Part shown: positions 63,619 through 64,000 of the stretch, one piece after another
Layout: each line of letters starts with the position of its first letter
How positions within the stretch are numbered: the first letter of the stretch is position 1
Source: Fallopia convolvulus
Taxonomy: Eukaryota > Streptophyta > Magnoliopsida > Caryophyllales > Polygonaceae
Assembly: GCA_964016875.1 (NCBI GenBank)
Contig: OZ024720.1
Location: forward strand, 17,038,242 to 17,102,241
Length of the DNA: 64,000 bases
Direction of reading: 5' to 3'
The notes under the pieces: generated by a model
What the model was told of the DNA's origin: nothing
What the model saw: only the letters and a program-made list of their open reading frames with translations
Databases searched by the model: none
Position numbers and translations under genes: made by a program

Positions 63619-64000
63619 AAGAATACATGACATACTCATCCAACTACATTCAACCCCCTCTTCTATATATATGCATGCCCAATATGCACATATCCTAACA
63701 CCCACAACTTCAAATATTCTCACCTTTGCAGAAATTGAATCATGTCCACCGTGTGCCACCCTACAAAAGAAATGAATCACAACAATGTCAACAAAGAAAC
63801 AAACGATGCATTTGAAGTGGTGTAGCAACACCACCAATGCTACCATAGATGTAACAAACAACATTGAAGCCAATGATACGATGCATGAGGTAGGGACCTT
63901 CATCGATCAACTAATTAAGAGAAGGGGAAGATGAAAAAATCAAGGTTTTGATATGCCACAAATGGGATGTGCGGATTATTTTTTGCAAATACATGAGCAC
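63619..64000. other. Right-edge region, no supported gene
   Basis: A TATATATATG (near 63666) followed by a short ATG frame (63741, about 27 codons) and further open text up to about 63934 hint at a decayed coding region, but nothing is recognisable. Confidence 0.3.

Noticed and set aside
63741..63934. Possible start of a host gene at the right edge
   Set aside because: A TATA-like word and short frames with one stop; no recognisable product, so left as unassigned sequence.

Overview
This is nuclear DNA from a flowering plant, probably a eudicot; I cannot place it to genus. The evidence is a spliced lysine-rich arabinogalactan-protein gene, a plant-mobile-domain gene, plant lineages of LTR retrotransposons (SIRE-type Ty1/copia, Athila-type Ty3/gypsy, Tekay-like solo LTRs), a plant L1-clade LINE with a terminal RNase H, Mutator-like elements with 9-bp target duplications, and Stowaway and hAT MITEs. 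The window is mostly transposons nested in one another, with few host genes.

Layout. 1-2.3 kb: minus-strand plant-mobile-domain gene running off the left edge, with an in-frame stop and a promoter packed with palindromes. 2.3-4.3 kb: decayed gypsy-like remnant split by a copia solo LTR (2977-3859). 4.3-6.1 kb: AT-rich spacer with one strong hairpin. 6129-13612: apparently full-length LINE bounded by a perfect 17-bp target duplication. It carries two large unrecognised ORFs upstream of its endonuclease/RT, and a 119-bp tandem duplication breaks the RT. 13.6-18.6 kb: MITEs, paired repeats and Helitron-like ends. 21829-22592: the AGP gene, the clearest intact host gene. 22.9-23.9 kb: minus-strand DNL-type zinc-ribbon gene that looks decayed. 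24131-25322 and about 25854-26824: two Mutator-like elements with possible captured host sequence.

26834-50731 is one layered nest. A small non-autonomous minus-strand LTR element (about 2.2 kb without its insertions, TSD TATTA) was split by a Tekay-like solo LTR (28321-33796, TSD AACTT), which itself holds a Mutator-like element (29580-32278, TSD ATAATATTA). Its other LTR was split by a 16.2-kb Athila element (34447-50645, TSD CTTAT), which in turn holds another Tekay-like solo LTR (41615-44509) and an unresolved insertion (about 47.2-48.7 kb). 51216-62197 is a very young SIRE-type copia element on the minus strand: 1057-bp LTRs with three differences seen, TSD ATTTA, intact pol, broken gag, and a large extra ORF after pol. 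62.2-64 kb holds a dispersed repeat, a Helitron-like 3' end and a truncated relative of the 6-kb LINE.

The transposon ORFs do not form a pathway; their order and target duplications give an insertion history. Most interesting: the LINE's two stop-free W/C/M/Y-rich ORFs, the palindrome clusters in the mobile-domain promoter and in the Athila LTRs, the mismatch between young SIRE LTRs and a many-times-broken gag, and the small LTR element with its own Lys/Glu-rich ORF.
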